Shown: piece by piece, positions 8,381-16,225 of the stretch
Numbering within the stretch: position 1 is the stretch's first letter
Layout: every line of letters starts with the position of its first letter
Origin: an uncultured Clostridiaceae bacterium
GTDB taxonomy: Bacteria > Bacillota > Clostridia > Lachnospirales > Lachnospiraceae
Length of the DNA stretch: 24,900 nucleotides
Assembly: GCA_947175805.1 (NCBI GenBank)
Contig: CAMWOF010000004.1
Span: forward strand, 1 to 24,900
Direction of reading: 5' to 3'
Program-made: the position numbers and the translations under genes
The notes under the pieces: generated by a model
The model's database searches: none
What the model saw: the letters and a program-made list of their open reading frames with translations, nothing else
Told to the model about the DNA's origin: nothing

Positions 8381-9555
8381 TCATGATTCATCCTAAACAT
8401 TCCTTTTTCCGTCGTCTCATTATATACATCAAACTGGCAGATACGTTCAAAGGAATTTATTAAATGCCCCTCCTCTGTATAAAAAGCAAAATCAATCATA
8501 TAGTGCCCCAGCAAAAGCTGGACGCTCTTTAACTGAAGCTGCATTACTCCCTCGCCTTTTAATAAAACCTTCTGCTTTTGTGCATCTGTTCTGCTGTCAT
8601 AGCACATCATGTAATCTGAACGAAAGACAGTGAACTGCACACTCACATTTCTTGGTTTTTTTATTTTATAATGCAGAGTAATATTAATATCCTCACCAAT
8701 CTCAAAAGCAACCCTGGACTCTCCCTTATTATTTTTACACTCTACTTTAGGGATGGATAATTCCAGATTCTTTGCTTCCTCCGCAAGCTGCCGCTCTTTT
8801 TCAGAACGCTCCGTGCGCACCTGCCCCATAAACTCCAAATACAGTTTATGCACATATTGTGGAGTCCCCTCTGCCACAATTTTTCCTTTATCCAGCCAAA
8901 TACAACGGTCACAAAGCTCCTCAATCTGTCCCATGGAATGTGATACTATCACAATCGTAATTCCTGCCCGCTTTAACTCCTGCATTTTCTTTGCACACTT
9001 TAATTGGAAATTAGAATCTCCCACCGCTAGTATCTCATCAATCAGCAAAATATCGGCATTTACGTTGATTGCCACAGAGAACGCCAGCCGCATATACATT
9101 CCCGATGAATATGTCCGAACAGGATTGTCTATAAATTCCTCTAACTCGGAGAACTTGATAATTTCGTTAATTCTGGAATCGATTTCCTTTTTGTTTAAAC
9201 CAAAAATGGAGGCATTTATATATATATTCTCTCTCCCCGTCATATCCGGATGGAAACCTGCCCCCAGTTCAAGCAGGCTTGAAACCCTGCCTTCTGTTTG
9301 AATCTCTCCTTTATTGGGGTATATTATCCTTGTCAGCAGCTTAAGGGTTGTACTTTTACCACAGCCATTATGCCCGATAAGTCCTACTGCCTCGCCCTTC
9401 TTTACGCTAAAGCTTAAATCCTGCAGAATCTCTCTTTCCTCATAGTGACTACGATTTTTAAATAAAACCTTATCCTTTAAGGTGTTGCTTTTGTCATAGT
9501 ATATTTTATATGATTTAGATATATTTTTTACTTCAATCGCATTTCCCTGTTCCAT
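8368..9555 (-). CDS. Polysaccharide export ABC transporter ATPase, Wzt/TagH-like
   Basis: Nucleotide-binding subunit of an ABC-2 polysaccharide exporter. Start ATG 9555 is preferred over an upstream TTG at 9573: AGAGGA sits 8 bases upstream and the permease stop is only one base away. In the 395-residue product, Walker A GHNGCGKST is at 61-69, the signature YSSGM at 149-153, Walker B ILLIDE at 169-174 and the switch histidine is His206. The N-terminus (ISKSYKIYYDKSNTLKDKV) and the DMTGRENIYINA block are typical of O-antigen/teichoic-acid exporters. Residues from about 265 form a beta-rich C-terminal domain like the carbohydrate-recognising domain of Wzt, which in known systems selects the finished, end-modified glycan. 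This suggests that the exported polymer carries a recognised terminal group. Confidence 0.93.
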   Translation of the reverse strand: MEQGNAIEVKNISKSYKIYYDKSNTLKDKVLFKNRSHYEEREILQDLSFSVKKGEAVGLIGHNGCGKSTTLKLLTRIIYPNKGEIQTEGRVSSLLELGAGFHPDMTGRENIYINASIFGLNKKEIDSRINEIIKFSELEEFIDNPVRTYSSGMYMRLAFSVAINVNADILLIDEILAVGDSNFQLKCAKKMQELKRAGITIVIVSHSMGQIEELCDRCIWLDKGKIVAEGTPQYVHKLYLEFMGQVRTERSEKERQLAEEAKNLELSIPKVECKNNKGESRVAFEIGEDINITLHYKIKKPRNVSVQFTVFRSDYMMCYDSRTDAQKQKVLLKGEGVMQLQLKSVQLLLGHYMIDFAFYTEEGHLINSFERICQFDVYNETTEKGMFRMNHEWNF

Positions 9556-9556
9556 A

Positions 9557-10324
9557 TTATAATTCCTCTGCAAAATTTTTACTCAATTTACGAAATACAA
9601 GCATTCCAATTATAAGAATAATGATGCTTTCCACAATTCCCCAAAATATATTTATGGCATCAGGAAATTTCTTGTAGTACAATATATCCCTGTATGCAAC
9701 CAAAATTCTCGTTATCGGATTCCACATATAAAATTTTCGTATATTTTCAGAGACAAAATCTAACGTATATACAATTGGCGAGGCATACATTAACAACAAT
9801 GACAATGCTGCCAGAATCTGCTGCATATCGCGGAAATACACCGTAACCGCACTGCACAAAAGGGTTAACCCCAAAGCCAATATAAACTCAATTATCATAA
9901 TAACCGGCAATGTGAGCAGTGCCGGAAGATGAAAGCCATAACCGCTCACTGCCAGTATGACAAAAACAACGACAAAGGATAATACCATGTTTACAAACTG
10001 CGCCGTCACAAAGGAAATCGGAAGGATTTCCCTTGGAAAATAAATTTTTTTTAGCATTTCCTGCTGGCCGATTACCGACATGCAGCCGCCGGTTAGGCAA
10101 GAGGAAATGAGCAGCCAGGGTACTAAAGTTACAAACAGGCATATGTGAAATGCCGGAATATCCGTCTTTAATATCACAGAAAACAAAAATGTATATATCA
10201 AAAGCTGAAGCAAAGGGTCAATGAAGGACCACAAAAAACCGAGCACCGACTTTTTATATCGCCCTATTAAATCGCGTTTCACCAAGCTTGCTATCATTGT
10301 ACGATAATCATATAACTCTTTCAT
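9557..10324 (-). CDS. Polysaccharide export ABC transporter permease, Wzm/TagG-like
   Basis: A 255-residue ABC-2 type permease with about six membrane segments. The N-terminal cytoplasmic helix LVKRDLIGRYKKSVLGFLWSF (near 14-34) is the conserved entry of Wzm/TagG/RfbA permeases. The blocks KKIYFPREILP (near 92-102), VYFRDMQQI (near 162-170) and the C-terminal MWNPITRILVAYRDILYY also belong to this family. It pairs with the ATPase encoded one base downstream to move undecaprenyl-linked glycan across the membrane, so neither Wzx nor Wzy is needed. About 160 bases separate it from the upstream glycosyltransferase stop, so a promoter or processing site may lie there, although I cannot pick a convincing one. 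Ribosome site: GAGG 10 bases before the ATG. Confidence 0.93.
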   Translation of the reverse strand: MKELYDYRTMIASLVKRDLIGRYKKSVLGFLWSFIDPLLQLLIYTFLFSVILKTDIPAFHICLFVTLVPWLLISSCLTGGCMSVIGQQEMLKKIYFPREILPISFVTAQFVNMVLSFVVVFVILAVSGYGFHLPALLTLPVIMIIEFILALGLTLLCSAVTVYFRDMQQILAALSLLLMYASPIVYTLDFVSENIRKFYMWNPITRILVAYRDILYYKKFPDAINIFWGIVESIIILIIGMLVFRKLSKNFAEEL

Positions 10325-10413
10325 TCTTTCTATTCCTCAAACCATAATCTCTTTCATACAAAATATTGTTCTGCACATTTTATCATCTCGCCTGCGGCTC
10401 GATGACTGTTTTC

Positions 10414-10454
10414 GCATTATAGAGCTTTTGCGCAAGCGCAAAGCTCTGCAATGC
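10414..10454. repeat. Imperfect inverted repeat in intergenic gap
   Basis: GCATT (10414-10418) pairs with AATGC (10450-10454). After a 2-base mismatch, AGAGCTTTTGCGC (10421-10433) pairs with the right arm ending at 10447, with one bulged base. No T run follows on either strand, so it is not a classic terminator. It could be an RNA processing/stability hairpin between the glycosyltransferase and export genes, or a dispersed repeat. Confidence 0.6.
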
Positions 10455-10488
10455 TCATAATATCATAATTATTACGTATGGACAAGCA

Positions 10489-11379
10489 TCACAGCATGCC
10501 CCAAAAAAGCATCCCTTTAAACAGAAACCGGTCAAAGAAACCCTGTCTGTAAATCCGTCCGTCAAATAATGTTTTCCATCTATAGCTCCAATGGTTTCTT
10601 GTCCCTATTACTTCCTCCAGCATGTCCCTGTTTTCGCCGCGCACAGAAAACATTTCTGCAAACTCCATGAGCTGCTCCGTATATTTGCCGCGAAACCGCC
10701 GGAAGCTTGCAATCTGCCTTTTAATAAGCGCAATTCTGCCCTCATCAAGCCCAATCGCATTTGACCCATGCTGCCTATATAAAATATGTGGCTCACAATC
10801 ATAAATCACTTCACCAAAACAACTGGCAACCTGATAAAGCCACATATCATGTATCAGATAGTGCCGGGGATGCTTTCCCCTAATCAGATCGTATAACTTT
10901 CGATTAAAAACAATGGTACAGCCTGTACATATATTTTCTATCATGGAATTGCCGAATCCCGGTCTCGGATTGGCAATGCGAATCCTGTCTTTTAATACCT
11001 TCAAATCCCGGTCTACCAGAAGCGGTCTACAGCAATATAACGCGGGCATCTCCTTGCCCGCAAGCTGGCGAACTGCAACTGTAAGCTTATCCTTTAACCA
11101 CACGTCATCCTGGTCACTGAAGGCAATGTATTCTGCGTTGTCAGGAACATGCGCCAGCAAATCAAAAAAACTATGGGCTACCCCTATATTTTTCCCTGTA
11201 TAATAAACGATATTCCCATATTTTTCACTGTATCTTTGCAGTATATTCACCGTGCTGTCCGATGAGCCGTCATCCCTGACTAACAGGTTTACCTCTTTAC
11301 AGTCCTGCTGCAAAATAGAGTCTATCTGCTCCTCAATATATTGTTCTCCGTTATATGTTGACATCAATACCTGTATCAA
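10489..11379 (-). CDS. GT2 family glycosyltransferase (rhamnosyltransferase-like)
   Basis: Family 2 glycosyltransferase with a GT-A fold. Start is set at TTG 11379: GGGGA lies 8 bases upstream, and the product then aligns end to end with its neighbour (LIQVLMSTYNGEQYIEEQI against VAILMSTYNGEKYIKEQI). A GTG at 11445 would overlap the preceding gene by 64 bases. In the 296-residue product, DDGSSD is at 36-41 and the metal-binding SDQDD at 88-92. The acceptor-side region contains IHDMWLYQVA. The motif set LVRDDGSSD / FSDQDDVW is common in rhamnosyltransferases that build rhamnan or O-antigen, but the donor is not provable here. It is a paralogue of the next gene upstream and probably adds a successive backbone sugar on the cytoplasmic side. 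Confidence 0.85.
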   Translation of the reverse strand: MIQVLMSTYNGEQYIEEQIDSILQQDCKEVNLLVRDDGSSDSTVNILQRYSEKYGNIVYYTGKNIGVAHSFFDLLAHVPDNAEYIAFSDQDDVWLKDKLTVAVRQLAGKEMPALYCCRPLLVDRDLKVLKDRIRIANPRPGFGNSMIENICTGCTIVFNRKLYDLIRGKHPRHYLIHDMWLYQVASCFGEVIYDCEPHILYRQHGSNAIGLDEGRIALIKRQIASFRRFRGKYTEQLMEFAEMFSVRGENRDMLEEVIGTRNHWSYRWKTLFDGRIYRQGFFDRFLFKGMLFWGML

Positions 11380-11381
11380 AT

Positions 11382-12269
11382 TTATATTTTCCCCACTAAC
11401 ATTAAGAATCGCAGTGTCAGCTCCGATGACCAGGCTGAACGCCACTTTTTATAATAAAAGCATTTCTTTAAAGCTTTCTTTAAATCATAGCTTTCGCTGC
11501 AGAACAAATCAATTATTTTTTTTTGCTCTGTATCCAGCTTATCGTAAAAGCATTTTTTAAATTCTCCTGCCCTCTTTCGTATCTCCGATCCTTTTGTCAT
11601 ATTCTCCACCAGCCAACGAAGCCTTGTAGCAAAATTAAAGGTAGTAACATTATCCCCATGGGAGCGGTGTTTTGCCATAACCTGCTTGTCAAAATAACCA
11701 GTTCCCAACGCATGGGCAATCATTGCCGCCCACCAATCATGATAGTCCAGCTCAGATAGGTCTGCTTTCAGCATAGCCGTTCTGAGCACACCATTAATTA
11801 CCATAGAAAACCCGGAATAATGGTTTTCCGTAATGCTTTTCCTGAAATCATATCCTCTATTATCAAAACAAAAGGTATCTATTACTTTTCCCTGTGTATC
11901 TACAATATCATATGCACTGTGAAACAATAGCGGCGTGTCCTTATCCTTCTGCCTTTCCATCCACTCCACAGCCATTTGTATTTTTTGCGGGTACCAAATA
12001 TCATCCTGATCAGCAAATGCAAAATAATCTGCCTGATCAACGCTGCTAAGAAGCCACATGAAGCTTGGAAGGAATCCAACATTTTCTCCCTTCTCCAATG
12101 CAAACCCGTATTCCTGCTGCAGCTTTTCAAGTTGTTCCACAAACTTCTTTTCAGAACCGTCATCCCGCACAAAAAGCTGAAAGTCCTTATATGTCTGCGC
12201 ATAAATACTCTCTATTTGCTCTTTTATATATTTTTCACCATTGTACGTTGACATTAAAATAGCAACCAC
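11382..12269 (-). CDS. GT2 family glycosyltransferase (rhamnosyltransferase-like)
   Basis: A 295-residue GT-A family 2 enzyme. It starts at GTG 12269, with AGAGG 9 bases upstream, one base after the DUF2304 stop. DDGS is at 36-39 and DQDD at 87-90, followed by IWYPQKIQMA. HDWWAAMIA (near residue 175) matches the HDMW block of its paralogue. It shares the N-terminal MSTYNGE-YI-EQI pattern with the downstream enzyme, so the pair looks like a tandem duplication followed by divergence. It lacks membrane segments. Likely role: transfer of a deoxyhexose or hexose from a nucleotide donor to the growing lipid-linked chain. The donor and linkage are not determinable from sequence alone. Confidence 0.87.
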   Translation of the reverse strand: MVAILMSTYNGEKYIKEQIESIYAQTYKDFQLFVRDDGSEKKFVEQLEKLQQEYGFALEKGENVGFLPSFMWLLSSVDQADYFAFADQDDIWYPQKIQMAVEWMERQKDKDTPLLFHSAYDIVDTQGKVIDTFCFDNRGYDFRKSITENHYSGFSMVINGVLRTAMLKADLSELDYHDWWAAMIAHALGTGYFDKQVMAKHRSHGDNVTTFNFATRLRWLVENMTKGSEIRKRAGEFKKCFYDKLDTEQKKIIDLFCSESYDLKKALKKCFYYKKWRSAWSSELTLRFLMLVGKI

Positions 12270-12270
12270 T

Positions 12271-12648
12271 TCAGTTTACCTCTTGCTTATCACATCGAAC
12301 ACGCTTCTCCTCCTCCGACCTGGTCTTCTCGGCAATCCCCTGCTGCTGTACCAAATCCTTCACCTTATTTTCCAGAGCAGACAGCTCCACGGTCATCATA
12401 AATACCTTCAAAAGCAGAATTGCAATAATGAACAAATATACAAAATTCGCAGGCGACATAATGCCAAGGAGCTTACATACCCCGTATACCAGCTCTGGGA
12501 AAACTGCCATCAAAATAAATACAATTGATAACAATATCCAGAACAATGCATACTCTATCTGCATCCGGGAATGCCGTATCTTTCCAATAATATATATCAA
12601 GGCAAGCACCGAAAATGCAATCAGTATGATTCGCAATCCAACCGCCAT
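12271..12648 (-). CDS. DUF2304 small membrane protein (GacJ-like)
   Basis: A 125-residue protein with three hydrophobic helices (about 5-22, 33-52 and 66-86), then a short coiled-coil/charged tail (ELSALENKVKDLVQQQ). The motif IRHSRMQIEYALFWILLS is the hallmark of DUF2304. Members sit beside polyprenyl-phosphate glycosyltransferases. In Streptococcus pyogenes the member GacJ binds and stimulates GacI, which makes the lipid-phosphate-sugar for side-chain addition. Here it lies 8 bases after a DPM1-like GT2 gene, the same arrangement. The inferred role is membrane partner/activator of that enzyme. Confidence 0.82.
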   Translation of the reverse strand: MAVGLRIILIAFSVLALIYIIGKIRHSRMQIEYALFWILLSIVFILMAVFPELVYGVCKLLGIMSPANFVYLFIIAILLLKVFMMTVELSALENKVKDLVQQQGIAEKTRSEEEKRVRCDKQEVN

Positions 12649-12656
12649 AGCTACAC

Positions 12657-13370
12657 CTACTTTCTCTTCATAATCACATGCCTGTCATCGCGTTTTCTAA
12701 AATTCTGGATAAACAAAATAGAAACCAACATTCGCAGCATATACAATGCGGATTTGGTTATATTCAGATAACTGGTTCCCGCCGTGCGCTCATCCATGGC
12801 TACCTGAACCTCTGCAATACTTGCACCCTGCTTCACCAGATAGGAAATCGTATCCGGCTCCGGGCCATAATTCATATTTACCGCAAATTCCTTTATCATG
12901 GCTTTGTTAAACATGCGCATGCCAGATGTGGGATCTGCAATCCGTTTTCCAGTCGTAAAATTAATCGCCACGGTCAACATTCTTGCACCTATCATCCGCA
13001 GGTTCTTTGGCTTTTTTTCCTCAACGTATCGCGAGCCAATCACAATATCATATCCCTGCTCCATTTTATCTAGCATCTTTTGAATATACTCCGGCTTGTG
13101 CTGTCCGTCCGCATCAAACTGCAAAACACAGTCATAATCCTTCATGTAGGCATATTTTAACCCTGTCTGAAATGCACCGGCCAGTCCCAGATTCACGGGT
13201 AAATCAATAATCTCTATTCCGTTTCTGTGACACCTTCTTGAGGTATGGTCAGTGGAACCGTCGTTTACCACAATATAATGATATTCCGGGTATTGCTCCC
13301 GGATATTGTTCACCACTCTGACAATGTTATCTTCCTCATTATATGCGGGTATAACCATAAGTAATCGCAT
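12657..13370 (-). CDS. Polyprenyl-phosphate glycosyltransferase, DPM1/GacI-like GT2
   Basis: A family 2 glycosyltransferase of the dolichyl-phosphate-mannose-synthase type. ATG 13370 is chosen (237 residues) because AAGG lies 8 bases upstream and the beta strand RLLMVIPAYNEEDNI starts there; ATG 13385 is the longer option with a poor ribosome site. NDGSTD is at 36-41, LGLAGAFQTGLKYA near 61-74 and DADGQH at 86-91. DPTSGMRMF and a C-terminal amphipathic, basic helix follow. There are no clear C-terminal membrane spans, so anchoring may depend on the DUF2304 partner encoded next. The expected reaction is nucleotide-sugar plus undecaprenyl phosphate to undecaprenyl-phosphate-sugar, a donor for outer-face transfer. 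Confidence 0.85.
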   Translation of the reverse strand: MRLLMVIPAYNEEDNIVRVVNNIREQYPEYHYIVVNDGSTDHTSRRCHRNGIEIIDLPVNLGLAGAFQTGLKYAYMKDYDCVLQFDADGQHKPEYIQKMLDKMEQGYDIVIGSRYVEEKKPKNLRMIGARMLTVAINFTTGKRIADPTSGMRMFNKAMIKEFAVNMNYGPEPDTISYLVKQGASIAEVQVAMDERTAGTSYLNITKSALYMLRMLVSILFIQNFRKRDDRHVIMKRK

Positions 13371-13405
13371 CGCTGTTACCTTCATTTCTCAACATTCACC
13401 CGGCA

Positions 13406-14227
13406 TCAAGATACCGTATTTCCCTTTTCACTTGCTATATAAACACCGGACAGTATTTTTGCAATCCACTTCGGCCAAAACTTGCAAAACATAAAATAAT
13501 CTTCCTGCTTTCTCTGGTGTTCATGAATGACTGCGCTTGTCTCGCTTGCTTCATGGATCCGATGCTGCATAAGCAGTTCTGGAATATATACAAATGCTCC
13601 TTTTTGGCGGCTCAGCCACTCCCATGCCTCCCAATCCAGATTACTTCTCATTGCGGTCCCAAACAGGGCATGCCTGCCCTGCTGCTCCAGCAGCCGCCAT
13701 ATACTGCCCATGTTATAGGTTACGGAAGGACAGCAGATTGCATTCCCAAAACGCAGGACTGCTCTTTTGGGAGCGCAACGGTTCTGTGCCTGTTTTCTGA
13801 TAAGCGGCCGTAGCAAAATGCGTTTGATTTTGAGATTCGTTCTGTATGCATCGGCTTTTTGCCCTATATATTCCCTGTAGTCCGAAAAAATAATCAGCGG
13901 ACATTGCCGCAGCCGCTCCGCTTCCTCAATATAAGCCTCTTTCCTCTCCCAAAACACTGCCTCATATTTATCGTCCTGATGTGCAATTGTAACATATTCC
14001 GTCTTTGCAACAGACAGGGCATAATTCCAATCAGCACCGATTCCGGGCTTCCCGTCCCGGACATAGCAGGGCAGATGGTATTTGCTGCACAATTCCTCTA
14101 TATAAGCTGACGGAGTGGAAGTTGCCACCAAGATTTCACTTTTTTTTGTCTGTTGTTTTAATGAAACAATACACTCCTCCAGATATGGACTTTCCTTGTA
14201 TGCGCATATTACAAATGTATGATTCAT
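13406..14227 (-). CDS. GT2 family glycosyltransferase, divergent
   Basis: A 273-residue protein with a GT-A family 2 outline. The N-terminal strand is FVICAYKESPYLEECI, then SLKQQT, and a metal-site-like HQDD at 83-86. The usual DDGS after the second strand is replaced by ATSTPS (near 35-40). Later blocks are PLIIFSDYREYIG, a CCPSVTYN stretch and NLDWEAWEWLSR, then PELLMQHRIHEAS near the C-terminus. Ribosome site GAGGAG lies 5 bases before the ATG, and a candidate promoter lies just upstream, so this may be the first gene of the glycosyltransferase transcript. The family call is good; donor and acceptor are unknown. Confidence 0.8.
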   Translation of the reverse strand: MNHTFVICAYKESPYLEECIVSLKQQTKKSEILVATSTPSAYIEELCSKYHLPCYVRDGKPGIGADWNYALSVAKTEYVTIAHQDDKYEAVFWERKEAYIEEAERLRQCPLIIFSDYREYIGQKADAYRTNLKIKRILLRPLIRKQAQNRCAPKRAVLRFGNAICCPSVTYNMGSIWRLLEQQGRHALFGTAMRSNLDWEAWEWLSRQKGAFVYIPELLMQHRIHEASETSAVIHEHQRKQEDYFMFCKFWPKWIAKILSGVYIASEKGNTVS

Positions 14228-14257
14228 GTCTGCTCCTCAAATATTAAAACACTGTCC

Positions 14258-14286
14258 ATTTTAACATATAATGGAAATCCAGGCAA
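14258..14286 (-). promoter_or_regulatory. Candidate sigmaA promoter of the glycosyltransferase cluster
   Basis: On the minus strand TTGCCT (14281-14286) is followed after 17 bases by TAAAAT (14258-14263), preceded by TGT, an extended -10. It lies about 30 bases upstream of the GT2 start at 14227, between the two blocks of the locus. The -35 is imperfect, so this is a moderate call. Confidence 0.5.
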
Positions 14287-14295
14287 GCCGCTTCC

Positions 14296-16206
14296 CTACT
14301 TCTGCACATTCTTCATATATTCCAGCTTCACAGACTCACCATCGACAATAACCCGATAAAAGCTGCCCGATTTAAATTTTTTAATCCCGAACATTTCCTT
14401 CATGTTCTCTTTGAAATAATCATCCGATGAATAAATCCATAAATATTCATAGCCGTAATCCCTTAACACGCTCGGAAGCATGGAAATATCATACTCTGTG
14501 TTCCCCGATATATAGGTATCGAGATTTTCTCTGAACTTAAAGCACATTCCACCGCGGCTCAACTGCGCTCCCAATTCATAATCCGCAATCAGCGCATATT
14601 TTTCACTCTTTTTCTGGGTGACAAAATATATTTTCCCGTTTCCGTTGGTTGCCTTCTTTACTTTTTTCGCATATTCCACAAAATTTTCCCGTTCTGCGTA
14701 AGATGCCTTGTCCATACGGTATGCATGGCTTAAATTACTCATAAAATAAGGGCTGCTAATGTATACGGATACCAGAATCACAGTTACTGCCAGCACTTGC
14801 TGCAATGCCAGAACACCCCCTCGCTTATGCCGGCGCTCCCCCATAAACAGTGGATAGGTGAGGGGAACTACCCCCAGCATCATATAATCCGAATAATAGC
14901 GGTTCATGGATATAGCTTGTACGCTATCCACATACGGAAACACAGTCACATAGGCAAAGAGCATAACGCAAAAATAGGCTATGGAACCGGCTACGTAAAC
15001 ATACATCAGCTTCTGATATACCCGAATCTCCTCTTTCTCCAAAAAAAACGGATATACAATACATACCAGTCCCAATGCAATTATCATAAACATTATAAAT
15101 GATATATACAGTCTGTCATCGTGCAGGGTAACTGATAAGAAGGCCTTTCCGAACATTGTCTTTGCCGTCAACAAAATTCTTGTCATATCAAAACCGTTTC
15201 CGTTCCCGCGAAACAAACCGTTTTCTCCGGTGACAGCAGACCATATGCCCATAAAAACAAAAGGACAGATAATCACCAGAATGCCGAGGATCCCTTTACC
15301 GGAAAAAAGCAGTCTGACTGCATTATCCGGGAACAACTTCTTCTTTTGTTCTTTTCTTACAAAGCAGTACCTTAACACTATCGCAAGCAGAACAATAACT
15401 GCAAACAGCGGTCCCTCCATGCTTTTCATCAAACCCACGTTCAAAAGCACCAACGGAACCAGATACAGATTCCTTTTGTTATATTTTTGCAGCAGCACCC
15501 AGGCAATCAATGTCCCTGACCAGTAGGCTGTGGCCTGATCGACATAGATATTATAGTAGGGCTGTACAAAAATAACGGACGCCAGCATAAAATGCAGCAA
15601 ACCAAAGGCCCAGACCTCTTTTCGCCGGTTCCAGCCGTCACCGGCAAACGGAAGCAGCAAGGCGCTAAACCACAATACAATATTAGAAACATAATAATTA
15701 CTCTCCGTAATGTAGCCCAGCCGCAGAAAGCTTAATTTAGAAAATACATAATGAAAAAATGTCGTAGAGGATAAAAGCACTGACTCCCCCTCAAAGCCTG
15801 TACCGCTGGCCAGCTTGTCATACTGCACCATATAGTTTGCAGCCTTACCCCACTGATAAAGCTCGTCCCAGTTAATAATGCGGAAACCGTGAAACATAAC
15901 TGCCGCAAAACCTGCCAGGACGAATATCATGACAATACCGGGAGTTATAAAGGTTATGATAGAACGCTTCTTCTTAAGAACTGCCGCAATTACCCCCGCC
16001 AGCAGCCCCACATCTCCCAGAATAAACAGGAGAATCAGTGCAGCTTTGGTATTCCCCAATAAACCGGTCACATATATTAGTACCATAATTGACATAATTG
16101 CGCTTGCCCAGCCCTCCTCCGGGCACACCCGAAGCAGAATGTGGAAGCACAGCCCCACACCTAGGATAAGCAGCATCGTTATTGCAATACACAGCAAATT
16201 CGTCAT
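14296..16206 (-). CDS. Polytopic membrane protein, candidate GT-C glycosyltransferase
   Basis: A 636-residue protein with about 11-13 hydrophobic segments over residues 1-500 and a soluble C-terminal domain of some 130 residues (KIYFVTQKKSEKYALIADYELG and onward). After the third or fourth hydrophobic stretch comes INWDELYQWGKAANYM (111-126). An acidic WDE in the first large external loop is the usual metal/catalytic position of GT-C enzymes, which use polyprenyl-phosphate sugars outside the membrane. Context supports this: the locus encodes a GacI-like enzyme plus a GacJ-like partner, which would need a GacL-like acceptor enzyme. I do not recognise the exact family; a plain hypothetical membrane protein is the fallback. 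Start: AAGG 9 bases before the ATG, 19 bases after the upstream stop. Confidence 0.7.
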   Translation of the reverse strand: MTNLLCIAITMLLILGVGLCFHILLRVCPEEGWASAIMSIMVLIYVTGLLGNTKAALILLFILGDVGLLAGVIAAVLKKKRSIITFITPGIVMIFVLAGFAAVMFHGFRIINWDELYQWGKAANYMVQYDKLASGTGFEGESVLLSSTTFFHYVFSKLSFLRLGYITESNYYVSNIVLWFSALLLPFAGDGWNRRKEVWAFGLLHFMLASVIFVQPYYNIYVDQATAYWSGTLIAWVLLQKYNKRNLYLVPLVLLNVGLMKSMEGPLFAVIVLLAIVLRYCFVRKEQKKKLFPDNAVRLLFSGKGILGILVIICPFVFMGIWSAVTGENGLFRGNGNGFDMTRILLTAKTMFGKAFLSVTLHDDRLYISFIMFMIIALGLVCIVYPFFLEKEEIRVYQKLMYVYVAGSIAYFCVMLFAYVTVFPYVDSVQAISMNRYYSDYMMLGVVPLTYPLFMGERRHKRGGVLALQQVLAVTVILVSVYISSPYFMSNLSHAYRMDKASYAERENFVEYAKKVKKATNGNGKIYFVTQKKSEKYALIADYELGAQLSRGGMCFKFRENLDTYISGNTEYDISMLPSVLRDYGYEYLWIYSSDDYFKENMKEMFGIKKFKSGSFYRVIVDGESVKLEYMKNVQK

Positions 16207-16225
16207 GTCTCATCACCTTCTTTTC

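Noticed and set aside
8753..9301. Plus-strand open frame of 182 codons inside the ABC ATPase gene
   Set aside because: Antisense to the Walker B and signature region of a certain gene; Ser/Ile-rich shadow translation.
10325..10488. Promoter for the permease/ATPase genes
   Set aside because: I found no -35/-10 pair with good spacing in this gap, only an inverted repeat.
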